NCBI GenBank assembly: GCA_964612185.1
Contig: CAZTCR010000065.1
Location: 1 to 11,511, forward strand
DNA from: UBA1447 sp964612185
Lineage (GTDB): Bacteria > Bacillota > Clostridia > Oscillospirales > Acutalibacteraceae
Reading direction: 5' to 3'
Length of the DNA stretch: 11,511 bases
The notes beneath the pieces are model-generated. The model ran no database searches. It worked only from the letters and a program-made list of their open reading frames with translations, and had not been told where the DNA came from. Positions 1 to 7,523 of this stretch are shown in pieces. Every line of letters begins with the position of its first letter. Position 1 is the stretch's first letter. The translations under genes were made by a program, and so were the position numbers.

Positions 1-3000
1 CTACATTGATTTTTTAACAGCGATGGTCACCATATCCTCACCGATTTCAATTTCTTTGACCAGGTCGGCACTGATTTCATCGTTGAGCAACAGTTCCGTC
101 GCCAGCAGTTCCGCGGCGATGTGGCTGCGGCTTTCTTCAAGCGCGCCGGTAATAAACGCGCTTTTGCTGGCGATCGCGGCAATAATGCGCTGCTCCACGC
201 TGTAACCCGCTTCTTTGCGCAGCAACTGGCACTGGCGGACAATATCCCGCACCGCGCCTTCCCGGACAAGCTGCTCGGTGAGTACGGTATCAAGCGCAAC
301 AGTCATTTCGCCGGCGCACTCCGCGCTGACGATTCCCGCCTTGGTGCGTGATTGCCTTACAAATAATCCCGTATCAAAATCTTCGTCCCAACCGGGCACC
401 TTCACCGGACCGCCCTTGTCAAACTGCGCTGCCATCGCCCTCATCTCTTCCGGTGATGCCTGTTCAAGGCTTTGCTTAAAACTGTTGACATTTTGTTTCA
501 GCACGGCACCGGCTGCTTTAAAATTAACCGCGAGGAAGGCATCCTCCAGCACATTGAAATCGTCGATATACTGGGCTTCTTTTATGTTCAGTTCATCCAG
601 GATGTTCTTTTCAAACACCTTTATTTTTTCCGCCGCGGCGGCGTTGGTACAGATGTAGATTTTATTCAGCGGCTGGCGGACTTTCAGTTGCTGTTCGTTG
701 CGCAGGCGCATCGCTGTGGTGATGGCATCGCGTGCCATCGCGGTTTGCTCAATGATACCGTCGTCCTCAAAGCCTGCCATCGGTTTCGGCCAATCGCTCA
801 GATGCACCGAAAGCGGCGCATCCGGCAAGACCTTACGGGTGAGTTCCTGCCATATTTTCTCTGTCATAAACGGGATGACCGGCGCCATGGTTTTGATGCA
901 GGCATCCAGGGCAAAATAGAGCACCCAATAGGCTACCTTTTTATCCGCCTCGTCTTCCGTCTTCCAAAAACGGCGGCGGTTTGTGCGGATATACCAGTTG
1001 GAGATATCGTCCACAAACACCTCAAACTCTTTGATGAGCATGTAGGTCTTATAGTCATCCATGCAGGCTGTCGCTTTATTGATATAGTCATTTGTGCGGA
1101 TGATCAGCCAGCGGTCGGTCGGGCTCAAAGCCGCCTTGTCCGGGACATAGCCTTCCAGAACCGGGTTGTCAATGGATGCATAAGTGTCGTAGAAAGTATA
1201 AACATTCCAGAACGCAAGCAGTTTACGCCGCGCTTCGTCACCGAGGTTAAAGCCGAAACGGACATCATTGGCAACCGGAGCGCCTGCATACAAGTAACGG
1301 ATGGAATCCGCGCCAATTTTTTCGGCTGCTTCGTCAAAGCGAATCATAAACCCTGTTTTGGAAAACTTGGAGCCGTCCTCCGATATAACGGAGTTATGAG
1401 ACAGTACGCGCTCATAGGGCGCGCGGTCTTCGAGCACCACGCTCATAAACAGCATGGAATAGAACCACAGGCGCACCTGCTCGCGCATTTCCGTTACCCA
1501 TTCGACAGGGTAATTTTTGCGCCAGTCCTCTTTATTGTCAAAATAACCGAGGGTGGAAAACGGAACAATGCCGGCGTCCAGCCAAACATCGCCGATTTCG
1601 CTGATGCGGCTGACCTTTGCACCGCACTTCGGGCAATTGATCGTAATCTTATCTATCCACGGCCGGTGAAGTTCGGGCAGGTCATCCACACCCTCGCCGC
1701 CGAGTTCTTTCAGTTCCGCTTTAGAACCGACAACCGTCACCTCGCCGCACGCCTCGCAGGGGTAAAACGGCAGGGGCATTCCGTAGTAACGCTTGCGGGA
1801 AATGTTCCAGTCCCCCATGTTCTGCAACCAGTCGTTCATGCGCTTGCCGTTTGATTCCGGCTCCCACTTCACGCTGTCGGACGCTTTAATTAGGCGGGGT
1901 TTCAATTCCTCGGTCGCGATATACCACGCAGGAACCAGGCGGAAGATAACTTCCGTCTTGCAGCGCCAGCATACGGGATAGCTGTGCTCGTGCGGTTCAA
2001 CCTTGTACAGCTTTCCCCGTTTGCCGAGTTCTTCAAATATTTCATCCGCCGCGCTGTGGCTGTCTTGACCGGTTAAAAAGCCGAACCCTTCCAGGAAGAT
2101 ACCCGCATCATCTACCGGCATCACCTGCGGCAGCCCGATGCCGGCGCCCAGTTCAAAGTCTTCCACACCGCAGCCCGGCGCGATGTGCACAATGCCGACA
2201 CCTTCCGCGGCATCCACATCTGCCCATGGGACTATTTTATGTTCAATACCTGCCTGCGCCTCAAACTCCGGAAAACAGGTATCATAATGCAGCCCTTCAA
2301 GCTCCGCACCTTTAAATACACGGACTACCTCCAGCTTGTCATCCCCGAGGTGTTTGATGGCGTTTTTTGCAAGAATCAGCAGTGCGTCATCGCTTTTTAC
2401 TTTTACTTCAACATAATCGATTTCCGGGTTTACCGCGAGGGCGACATTGGATGAGAGTGTCCAGGGCGTGGTCGTCCAAACAATAATTTTTCGGGCCGGT
2501 TCACCGGCGGCAGATGGAAAGTCGACAATCGGCAATTTGAAAAAGACGGAATTATGCGTCATCATTTTATAGGAGCCCGTCATTTCATGCTCGGACAGGG
2601 AGGTGCCGCAGCGCGGGCACCAGGGCATCGGCTTATATTCTCGGCGCAGCCAGCCGTTTTCGTTGCACTTTTTTAAGAAATACCAGATTCCCTGAATGTT
2701 TAGGTCGGTGTTCGTAAAGTAGGAATGCTCCCAATCCATCCATTGACCCAGACGCTTGGATTGTTCCGTTATAATACCGGAAAAACGCTCGACTCTTTCG
2801 ACACATTTCCGGGTGAATTTGTCCATACCGTACTCTTCAATGTCCCGCTTGCTGACAAAGCCGAGTTCTTTTTCCACCTCAACTTCAACCCACAAGCCTT
2901 GTGAATCAAAGCCGTTTTGGCAGCGGCAATCAAAGCCCTGCATGGCTTTGTAGCGAATAAAAATATCCTTCAGGCTCCTACCCCAGGCATGGTGAATGCC

Positions 3001-3156
3001 CATGGGGTTGTTGGCGGTTATCGGACCGTCTAAAAAGCGGAACCGCGGCTTCTCTTTATTTTTTTCGCGTAATTGCTCATAGCATTTGTTTGCCTCCCAG
3101 AACCGCATGATTTCCAGTTCGGTTTGGACAAAACTATTTTTTTCGTTCTCGGCCAT
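1..3156 (-). CDS. ileS: Isoleucyl-tRNA synthetase, type 2 (IleRS2), with GIHH in place of HIGH
   Basis: Cytosolic class I synthetase that attaches isoleucine to tRNA-Ile. At 1051 aa it is longer than typical IleRS1 (about 930 aa) and fits the eukaryote-like IleRS2 group with an extended C-terminal region. Visible motifs: the ATP-site signature at residues 53-56 reads G-I-H-H inside NPMGIHHAWGR, where HxGH is expected. The CP1 editing domain carries WTTTPWTLSSN (227-237) and GIVHIAPGCGVEDF (321-334, with the conserved Asp at 333). The KMSKS loop is KFSKT (597-601). Cysteine pairs at 180/183, 396/399, 467/470 and 508/511 suggest zinc sites. The anticodon-binding domain starts near 680. The ATG follows the stop of a three-codon ORF directly. 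The SD AAAGGA lies 12 nt upstream. The TAG stop is at bases 1-3. The product is confident; the type-2 assignment rests on length and motifs. Confidence 0.96.
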   Translation of the reverse strand: MAENEKNSFVQTELEIMRFWEANKCYEQLREKNKEKPRFRFLDGPITANNPMGIHHAWGRSLKDIFIRYKAMQGFDCRCQNGFDSQGLWVEVEVEKELGFVSKRDIEEYGMDKFTRKCVERVERFSGIITEQSKRLGQWMDWEHSYFTNTDLNIQGIWYFLKKCNENGWLRREYKPMPWCPRCGTSLSEHEMTGSYKMMTHNSVFFKLPIVDFPSAAGEPARKIIVWTTTPWTLSSNVALAVNPEIDYVEVKVKSDDALLILAKNAIKHLGDDKLEVVRVFKGAELEGLHYDTCFPEFEAQAGIEHKIVPWADVDAAEGVGIVHIAPGCGVEDFELGAGIGLPQVMPVDDAGIFLEGFGFLTGQDSHSAADEIFEELGKRGKLYKVEPHEHSYPVCWRCKTEVIFRLVPAWYIATEELKPRLIKASDSVKWEPESNGKRMNDWLQNMGDWNISRKRYYGMPLPFYPCEACGEVTVVGSKAELKELGGEGVDDLPELHRPWIDKITINCPKCGAKVSRISEIGDVWLDAGIVPFSTLGYFDNKEDWRKNYPVEWVTEMREQVRLWFYSMLFMSVVLEDRAPYERVLSHNSVISEDGSKFSKTGFMIRFDEAAEKIGADSIRYLYAGAPVANDVRFGFNLGDEARRKLLAFWNVYTFYDTYASIDNPVLEGYVPDKAALSPTDRWLIIRTNDYINKATACMDDYKTYMLIKEFEVFVDDISNWYIRTNRRRFWKTEDEADKKVAYWVLYFALDACIKTMAPVIPFMTEKIWQELTRKVLPDAPLSVHLSDWPKPMAGFEDDGIIEQTAMARDAITTAMRLRNEQQLKVRQPLNKIYICTNAAAAEKIKVFEKNILDELNIKEAQYIDDFNVLEDAFLAVNFKAAGAVLKQNVNSFKQSLEQASPEEMRAMAAQFDKGGPVKVPGWDEDFDTGLFVRQSRTKAGIVSAECAGEMTVALDTVLTEQLVREGAVRDIVRQCQLLRKEAGYSVEQRIIAAIASKSAFITGALEESRSHIAAELLATELLLNDEISADLVKEIEIGEDMVTIAVKKSM

Positions 3157-3181
3157 TTAAATGAACATTCCTTTCTTTGTC

Positions 3182-3297
3182 CGATGTTTTGTGCGATATT
3201 TGTAAAAGCGAATAAAATAAGCTTTTACAAATTTTCGGTTATAAATTATTACCGAAAAGCACAAAACTCGCAGTTTGAAAGATTCATCTTTCAAACT
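3182..3297 (-). promoter_or_regulatory. Structured 5' leader of ileS: hairpin plus three-way junction
   Basis: Inverted repeats here account for most bases. In transcript order: hairpin P0 pairs 3287-3297 with 3272-3282 (11 bp, tetraloop UGAA). P1 pairs 3259-3270 with 3182-3194 (12 bp, one bulged A at 3185). Inside P1 are P3 (3251-3258 with 3232-3239, 8 bp, 11-nt loop) and P2 (3221-3232 with 3198-3209, 12 bp, 11-nt loop); base 3232 can join either. This makes a compact three-way junction ending about 10 nt before the ileS SD. The two 11-nt loops share a possible 5-bp AAUAA/UUAUU loop-loop contact. No T-box sequence (UGGNACCGCG-like) is present. Regulation of ileS is inferred from position only; a DNA-level repeat element is the main alternative. 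Confidence 0.5.
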
Positions 3298-3333
3298 TAA
3301 CCTCCGTTTGACTTTTAAATGTATAATATTTTA

Positions 3334-3361
3334 ATTATACACATGTTTCTTAATAATTCAA
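3334..3361 (-). promoter_or_regulatory. Predicted sigma-A promoter for ileS
   Basis: On the minus strand a TTGAAT -35 box (3356-3361) is followed by a 16-nt spacer and a perfect TATAAT -10 box (3334-3339). Transcription would start near 3327, giving ileS a leader of about 170 nt and separating it from the upstream rqcH unit, whose terminator lies at 3379-3410. Confidence 0.65.
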
Positions 3362-3378
3362 GCATAAGCAGCCAATAA

Positions 3379-3410
3379 AAGCAGGCTAAGCACACAAATG
3401 CCGCCTGCTT
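3379..3410 (-). terminator. Rho-independent terminator-like hairpin after rqcH
   Basis: Arms AAGCAGGC and GCCTGCTT (3379-3386 and 3403-3410) form an 8-bp, GC-rich stem with a 16-nt loop, 14 bases past the rqcH stop. On the minus strand the stem runs into TTTTATT, a short U-rich tract. The opposite strand also has a T-run (3414-3419), but no plus-strand gene leads into it. Confidence 0.6.
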
Positions 3411-3424
3411 AATATTTTTCCGGT

Positions 3425-5152
3425 TCAAAGGTCCGGCTTTACCCAAATTGTTTTATAGGTGTTGTAAATCACTTTGCCCGGCAGAGCCCCCGGCGGCTTT
3501 TTCAGGTTTTTTGCCAAAGTGTAATCAACCGGTACCAGCGATGATTCCCTGCCTTTGCTGTGATATGCAGCGATTTGGGCTGCCCGTTCAATGGTTGAAG
3601 GCAGTATTTCCCGATTTTCCGCGATGATAATCACATGCGCACCCGGGATTTTTTGGGTATGAAGCCAAAGGTCGGTTTTGCCGGCAAGTTTAAGCGAAAG
3701 GCGGTCGTTTTGGAGATTGTTGCGCCCGACAAGTATTTTAAAGCCTTCGGCAGATAAGAATTCAAGCGGCGGTGACAGCTTGTCTGCTTTGTTGCCCGGT
3801 TTTTTACGATGTTTGATATATCCGGCTCCAGCGAGCTCATTGCGGATTTCGTCAAGTTCTCCCTGTGTGCTCGCTCTATAGAGTGCATCCGCGACCGTTT
3901 CAAGGTACTGCAGTTCCTGTTCACCCCGGTCAATGAGTTTTGCGAGCATCTGTTCCGCGGTTTTCGCCTTGCGGTATGCTTTGTAATATTTTTGCGAATT
4001 AACGACGGGGCTGAGCGCCGGATCAAGGGGGATCCGAATGACTTTGTTATTGTCATAATAGTTTTCAACATCGCAGAACAGCGCGCCTCTCAGCAGTTTA
4101 TACTGGTTTGCGTTGATTAGTTCCGCGTTGATGCGCAGGGTTTCCCGGTCCGCACAGGCTATCAACTCTTCACGCTGCAAATTAAGCTTGCGGGATGTTC
4201 TTGCAATTGCGTTGCTGATAACTTTGACCAAATCCGCGGCGCGCTGATATGTTCTGTCAATTCTGTCCCGCTCGGTATAGAATTCATCGAGCATCTCTGA
4301 AAGGCATGCAAATTCTTGAGCGGTATATGCCGAACCATATTGGGTGATATTCATGAACGAGTAATCAACCGGTTTTCCATCGCTGCTTTTCAGCATAATA
4401 GCGGTGTACTTGTTACTTTCAAGGCGTATTTTGCATGCTTCAAGATTGTCGATGAGATGCTTAATTTGCGTATTTGTCAAGTCTTTTAGCTTTACATCTT
4501 CTCCGCATACAATTTCTGCTATTTCACGGCAAATAAGCGGAGAAAAACCCTGTAAAACGCCGAGCAACGCTTCTGAAACGAGCTTTTCTTTCAAGTTAAA
4601 TGCCTTATTTACAAGCGTTTCAGCCGAATCAACCAAAATACTGTTTTTGCCTTGTGACGGCGGCAGCGAAAACGCCATCCCGGGTAAGATCTGTCTGATT
4701 TCGGACTTTGTAAAGTCAATTCGCTTTACAGCATCCACGATCACATTTTCTTCATTTATCAATATAATATTACTATGCTTCGCCATTATTTCCACACAGA
4801 GAGATAACCTGGTTTTATCGCCGATTTCATTGGTGCAGTCAAAGTCCAAAAACAGGATTCTGTCGAGTCCCGCTTGCCTGACATCGCTGAGAACAGCACC
4901 CGTGAGATGCTTTCGCAGCAGCATACAAAACATCGGCGGGCTTTTCGGGTTCTCCGGCGCATTAGCCGTGAAATGAATGCGCGGGCTGTTGGCGGAAGCG
5001 GAAATGAGCAGTTTGCTTGAACCATTTCTGTTTCGTAAAAGCAACACCAGCTCATCCTTAGCGGGCTGGTGCACTTTTTCGACCCTGCTGCCGATGGCCG
5101 ACGCGGCGATATCATTTTTTAAAAAATGTAAAAAGAGTCCATCCAGGGGCAT
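3425..5152 (-). CDS. rqcH: Rqc2 homolog RqcH (NFACT family), ribosome-associated quality control
   Basis: RqcH binds obstructed 50S subunits carrying peptidyl-tRNA and recruits Ala-tRNA to add C-terminal alanine tails that mark the nascent chain for degradation. The protein is 575 aa from the chosen start. The N-terminal NFACT-N part has PRIH (57-60), PPMFCMLLRKHL (72-83), a D97-R98 pair and E121-I122 in VEIMAKHSNIIL. These match the residues numbered 97/98 and 121/122 and shown to matter in Bacillus subtilis RqcH. A coiled-coil-like middle (about 285-445) leads to the NFACT-R domain (about 467-572) with DLWLHTQ, GAHVII, AAYHSKGR and KKPPGALPG. An upstream in-frame ATG at 5164 abuts the GAGAGGA SD and adds MVVK; the ATG at 5152 gives the family start M-P-L-D-G and a 12-nt SD spacing, so I chose it. 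Last gene of its transcription unit, 56 nt after nif3. Confidence 0.93.
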   Translation of the reverse strand: MPLDGLFLHFLKNDIAASAIGSRVEKVHQPAKDELVLLLRNRNGSSKLLISASANSPRIHFTANAPENPKSPPMFCMLLRKHLTGAVLSDVRQAGLDRILFLDFDCTNEIGDKTRLSLCVEIMAKHSNIILINEENVIVDAVKRIDFTKSEIRQILPGMAFSLPPSQGKNSILVDSAETLVNKAFNLKEKLVSEALLGVLQGFSPLICREIAEIVCGEDVKLKDLTNTQIKHLIDNLEACKIRLESNKYTAIMLKSSDGKPVDYSFMNITQYGSAYTAQEFACLSEMLDEFYTERDRIDRTYQRAADLVKVISNAIARTSRKLNLQREELIACADRETLRINAELINANQYKLLRGALFCDVENYYDNNKVIRIPLDPALSPVVNSQKYYKAYRKAKTAEQMLAKLIDRGEQELQYLETVADALYRASTQGELDEIRNELAGAGYIKHRKKPGNKADKLSPPLEFLSAEGFKILVGRNNLQNDRLSLKLAGKTDLWLHTQKIPGAHVIIIAENREILPSTIERAAQIAAYHSKGRESSLVPVDYTLAKNLKKPPGALPGKVIYNTYKTIWVKPDL

Positions 5153-5183
5153 TTTTACGACCATTCCTCTCGCATAACCGGCA

Positions 5184-5209
5184 TGTTTGAAATATTCATT
5201 TTCAAACTT
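5184..5209. repeat. Short imperfect palindrome, copy 2 (copy 1 at 3273-3299)
   Basis: GTTTGAAA (5185-5192) and TTTCAAAC (5200-5207) form an 8-bp inverted repeat with a 7-nt centre, between the nif3 stop codon and the rqcH SD. It closely matches the hairpin arm pair at 3273-3299 in the ileS leader: both read GTTTGAAA, ATTCAT, TTTCAAACTT in order, with only one substitution and one extra base between them. It lacks a T-tract, so it is not an evident terminator. Confidence 0.5.
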
Positions 5210-5985
5210 TATCTCAATAAATCGGGCAGGTATACATCCACCGGAATATCCTGCTCCGGTACGGATACCTGGATATCGGCGAAACGCTGTTTCAGCTTTT
5301 CTGCAAGCACTTGTACGACGGGATTTTCCGTTTCAAAATGACCCGCGGCTACTACGGTAAGCCCCTTATCGGCTGCGGCCAGGTATTGGTGGTATGAAAG
5401 GTCGCCTGTGATATAAGCATCCACGCCGGCATCCAGCACATCTTTAAAAAGACTCCCGCCCGAGCCGCCGCAAACCGCGACGGTTGCAATGGCTTTGCCG
5501 CCGTCGCAGTACCGGACATCCGTACAAAGGCGGGTGCCGACATACTCCGCCAATTCCTCCGCGCCTTCCTGCGCGAGAAAACCGGTTCTTAATAAACCGG
5601 ATGGATATTCGGCTGTCGGATAAAGCTCGATTTTTTCAATACCGAGCAAATCACAAAGAACATCGTTCACACCGCCCGCGGCGCAGTCCAGCGATGTGTG
5701 CGCGCACAATGCGGCTATACCTGCGTTGGCGAGTTCAAAAGCAGTGTCCCCTGCCGTAAAACTCTTTTGCGCGTCAAATATAACGGGATGGTGGCTGATG
5801 AGCAAGTCAACGCCCAAATGCCGCGCGGCGGCAAGCGTCTGCTTGGTTACATCAAGAACAACACCGATATGATGAATGTACCGGTTAATATCGCCGACAA
5901 GAAAGCCGGAGTTGTCAAAATCCCCTTGATCGGCAAACGGAGCGAAGGAGTCCATAAAATCATAAACCTCTTTGATTTTGACCAT
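5209..5985 (-). CDS. Nif3-like dinuclear metal center protein (YqfO / DUF34 family)
   Basis: Member of the Nif3/YqfO family, hexameric ring proteins with a two-metal site; some are annotated as type 2 GTP cyclohydrolase I homologs but the cellular role is unsettled. It is 258 aa, the short form without the PII-like middle insertion that makes Bacillus homologs about 370 aa. Likely metal ligands, numbered from the chosen start: the ISHHP pair H65/H66, D100 in HTSLD, H216 and E220 in GHFETE. Other family motifs are DNSGFLVGD, GSGGS and YITGDLSYH. An upstream ATG at 5997 abuts the AAAGGA SD; the ATG at 5985 gives MVKIKEV, the usual family opening, at 11-nt spacing. It lies 39 nt after the GDPD-like gene and is followed by rqcH. 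A trmK-nif3 neighbourhood is common in Bacillota. Confidence 0.92.
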   Translation of the reverse strand: MVKIKEVYDFMDSFAPFADQGDFDNSGFLVGDINRYIHHIGVVLDVTKQTLAAARHLGVDLLISHHPVIFDAQKSFTAGDTAFELANAGIAALCAHTSLDCAAGGVNDVLCDLLGIEKIELYPTAEYPSGLLRTGFLAQEGAEELAEYVGTRLCTDVRYCDGGKAIATVAVCGGSGGSLFKDVLDAGVDAYITGDLSYHQYLAAADKGLTVVAAGHFETENPVVQVLAEKLKQRFADIQVSVPEQDIPVDVYLPDLLR

Positions 5986-6024
5986 ACGAATAAACATCCT
6001 TTCCCGGTTTGAATAATCAGCACA

Positions 6025-6804
6025 TCAGGTTTTCTGCCTGTACTCATTGATAATGCGGATGAGCAAATCCGTCCGGTTTGTCAGCAAAACGGATATCCCC
6101 ATATCCAGGTATTCCCTTGCTGTTTCCTCGTTGTCTGCCCAAAAAACATTACACACCACACCCGCGGCGATAGCGCGCTTTACCTTTTCTTCATCAAAAA
6201 CGCCCTTAAAAAGCTGGCAGCGTTTACAGCCGTAGCGCAAGGCATAATCCACAATATCCAAATCCTCCCGCCAGGGTTCCAGCGCGTTGCGGGGAATATC
6301 GGGCGCGAGGGCAATAAACTGCTGCATCGTTTCTTCCTCGGATGTGGAAAAGTAGACGCTGTCTTCAAGAGCGTATTGATAAACCAGCCTTTTCATTTCA
6401 GCAACAGCAAACGATGTACCTTCCCCGAGTGCTTTAAAATGCAGGTTCATCACACAGGCGCTGCCGACAGCCGCAAAGATTTCCTCCGGCGTGGCAAATG
6501 TAACCTGCCATTGTTTTTCACTACCCGGCGCTTTCAACCGCATGGCTTGCAGTTGGCTTAAAGTCAGCTCGCTGACTATACCCGTGCCGTCGGCAATTCT
6601 TTCCACCTTGTTGTCATGCGATATAACAAGCCGGTTATCTTTTGTTAATCGAATATCAAACTCAATTTCATCCGCACCAAGCGCTATCCCCGCGGCAAAA
6701 CCGGGCAGGCAACTCTCCGGCATCAGGCCGGACAGTCCCCGGTGCGCGCAGAGGGCAGGGAAAACAATGTCATCAAATCGTTTGCCTTGAGTCAAGCGGC
6801 TCAT
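6025..6804 (-). CDS. Divergent glycerophosphodiester phosphodiesterase family protein
   Basis: A 259-aa TIM-barrel protein of the GDPD family, whose members hydrolyse glycerophosphodiesters to glycerol-3-phosphate and an alcohol. Seen: H21-R22 in AHRG, PES at 29-31, E48 and D50 in EIEFDIRLTKD, and H63-D64 in ISHD. These are the usual catalytic and first metal residues. Two conserved places are altered: the third metal-ligand motif, normally N-x-E-x-K, reads NLHFK (120-124) with His122 for Glu, and the C-terminal W-T-x-N-type strand reads FWADN (221-225). No signal peptide or membrane segment, so it is probably cytosolic. The start is supported by GGAGGTG four nt upstream. It overlaps the end of trmK by 32 nt, which implies coupled translation. 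Activity on standard substrates is uncertain. Confidence 0.85.
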   Translation of the reverse strand: MSRLTQGKRFDDIVFPALCAHRGLSGLMPESCLPGFAAGIALGADEIEFDIRLTKDNRLVISHDNKVERIADGTGIVSELTLSQLQAMRLKAPGSEKQWQVTFATPEEIFAAVGSACVMNLHFKALGEGTSFAVAEMKRLVYQYALEDSVYFSTSEEETMQQFIALAPDIPRNALEPWREDLDIVDYALRYGCKRCQLFKGVFDEEKVKRAIAAGVVCNVFWADNEETAREYLDMGISVLLTNRTDLLIRIINEYRQKT

Positions 6805-7498
6805 CGAGCACCTCCGATATTCTTTTAAGTGTCTCTTTCAACTGTGCCGTTTCAGCGGGATTAGAGCCGGAAGCGGTAAGCGCGTCTGTCCGTTTTTTTA
6901 ACCGTCTGTGCAGTCTGCTTATAAACTCGATCGCCGCCTGCTCACGGCACGACGGCAGTTCGCCGAGGTAAAAATAAGAAGGTGTCAAGACCTTGCGCGA
7001 AAGCCCGTCATATCGGGCGCAAATAGCAAGATAGCATTTATCGCCTTCCATGCAGGCATTTTCTTGCAGGATTTTGAACCCGCGGCGGCAAAGAAATTCA
7101 CGCACGGTTTCGGCACGGGTCATGGGCTGAATAACCAGTTGTTTTGCGCTGTTACAAACCCAACTTGCCCGCCCGATAATATCGGTTATTAAATCACCGC
7201 CCATACCGGCAAGAATGATATCTGTCGCCTCCCCGGGCTCGATTTTGTCCAATCCGTCAGAAAGCCGCAACGCGATTTTGTCCGCCAACCCGTATGCGTT
7301 AACTGTCGAACAAGCGTTTGCGAGCGGTTTTGCCTTTAAGTCGGCTGCGACAACCTCCGGACAAATCTTGTTTTGGACAAGATAGACCGGAAGATAGGCG
7401 TGATCGGTGCCGATATCGGCAGCTTTGACACCTGTGCGCACCATATCCGCCGCCATTTGCAGGCGGGGGGAAAGCCTGACCCGGGCGATATTTTCCAT
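6773..7498 (-). CDS. trmK: tRNA (adenine(22)-N(1))-methyltransferase TrmK
   Basis: S-adenosylmethionine-dependent methyltransferase that makes m1A at position 22 of tRNAs such as tRNA-Ser and tRNA-Tyr. It is 241 aa from the chosen start. Family motifs: LSPRLQMAADMV (9-20), the SAM-binding ADIGTDHAYLP (27-37), AADLKAKPL (51-59), RLSDGL (78-83), AGMGG (97-101) and QPM (124-126). The tail (about 183-232) is helical and charged, fitting the family's C-terminal coiled coil. The reading frame stays open upstream to 7567, but the ATG at 7498 has AAAGGA about 8-9 nt before it and gives the family N-terminus; the longer form would overlap the previous gene. It begins 25 nt after the DUF1858 gene and overlaps the GDPD-like gene at its 3' end. 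Confidence 0.93.
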   Translation of the reverse strand: MENIARVRLSPRLQMAADMVRTGVKAADIGTDHAYLPVYLVQNKICPEVVAADLKAKPLANACSTVNAYGLADKIALRLSDGLDKIEPGEATDIILAGMGGDLITDIIGRASWVCNSAKQLVIQPMTRAETVREFLCRRGFKILQENACMEGDKCYLAICARYDGLSRKVLTPSYFYLGELPSCREQAAIEFISRLHRRLKKRTDALTASGSNPAETAQLKETLKRISEVLDEPLDSRQTI

Positions 7499-7523
7499 CG
7501 GATTTTCCTTTTGGCGGTCAGTA

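Noticed and set aside
472..1854. 460-codon open frame on the plus strand
   Set aside because: It lies wholly antisense to the conserved ileS coding sequence, has no recognisable domain and no convincing SD. It is best explained as a by-product of ileS codon bias.
3157..3294. Isoleucine-codon attenuator peptide
   Set aside because: The open frame has only four Ile codons in 45, without a clustered run beyond two adjacent ones, so classical attenuation is not supported.
3157..3330. T-box riboswitch before ileS
   Set aside because: I looked for the conserved T-box/antiterminator sequence on the minus strand and found none, and no terminator with a U-tract precedes the start codon.
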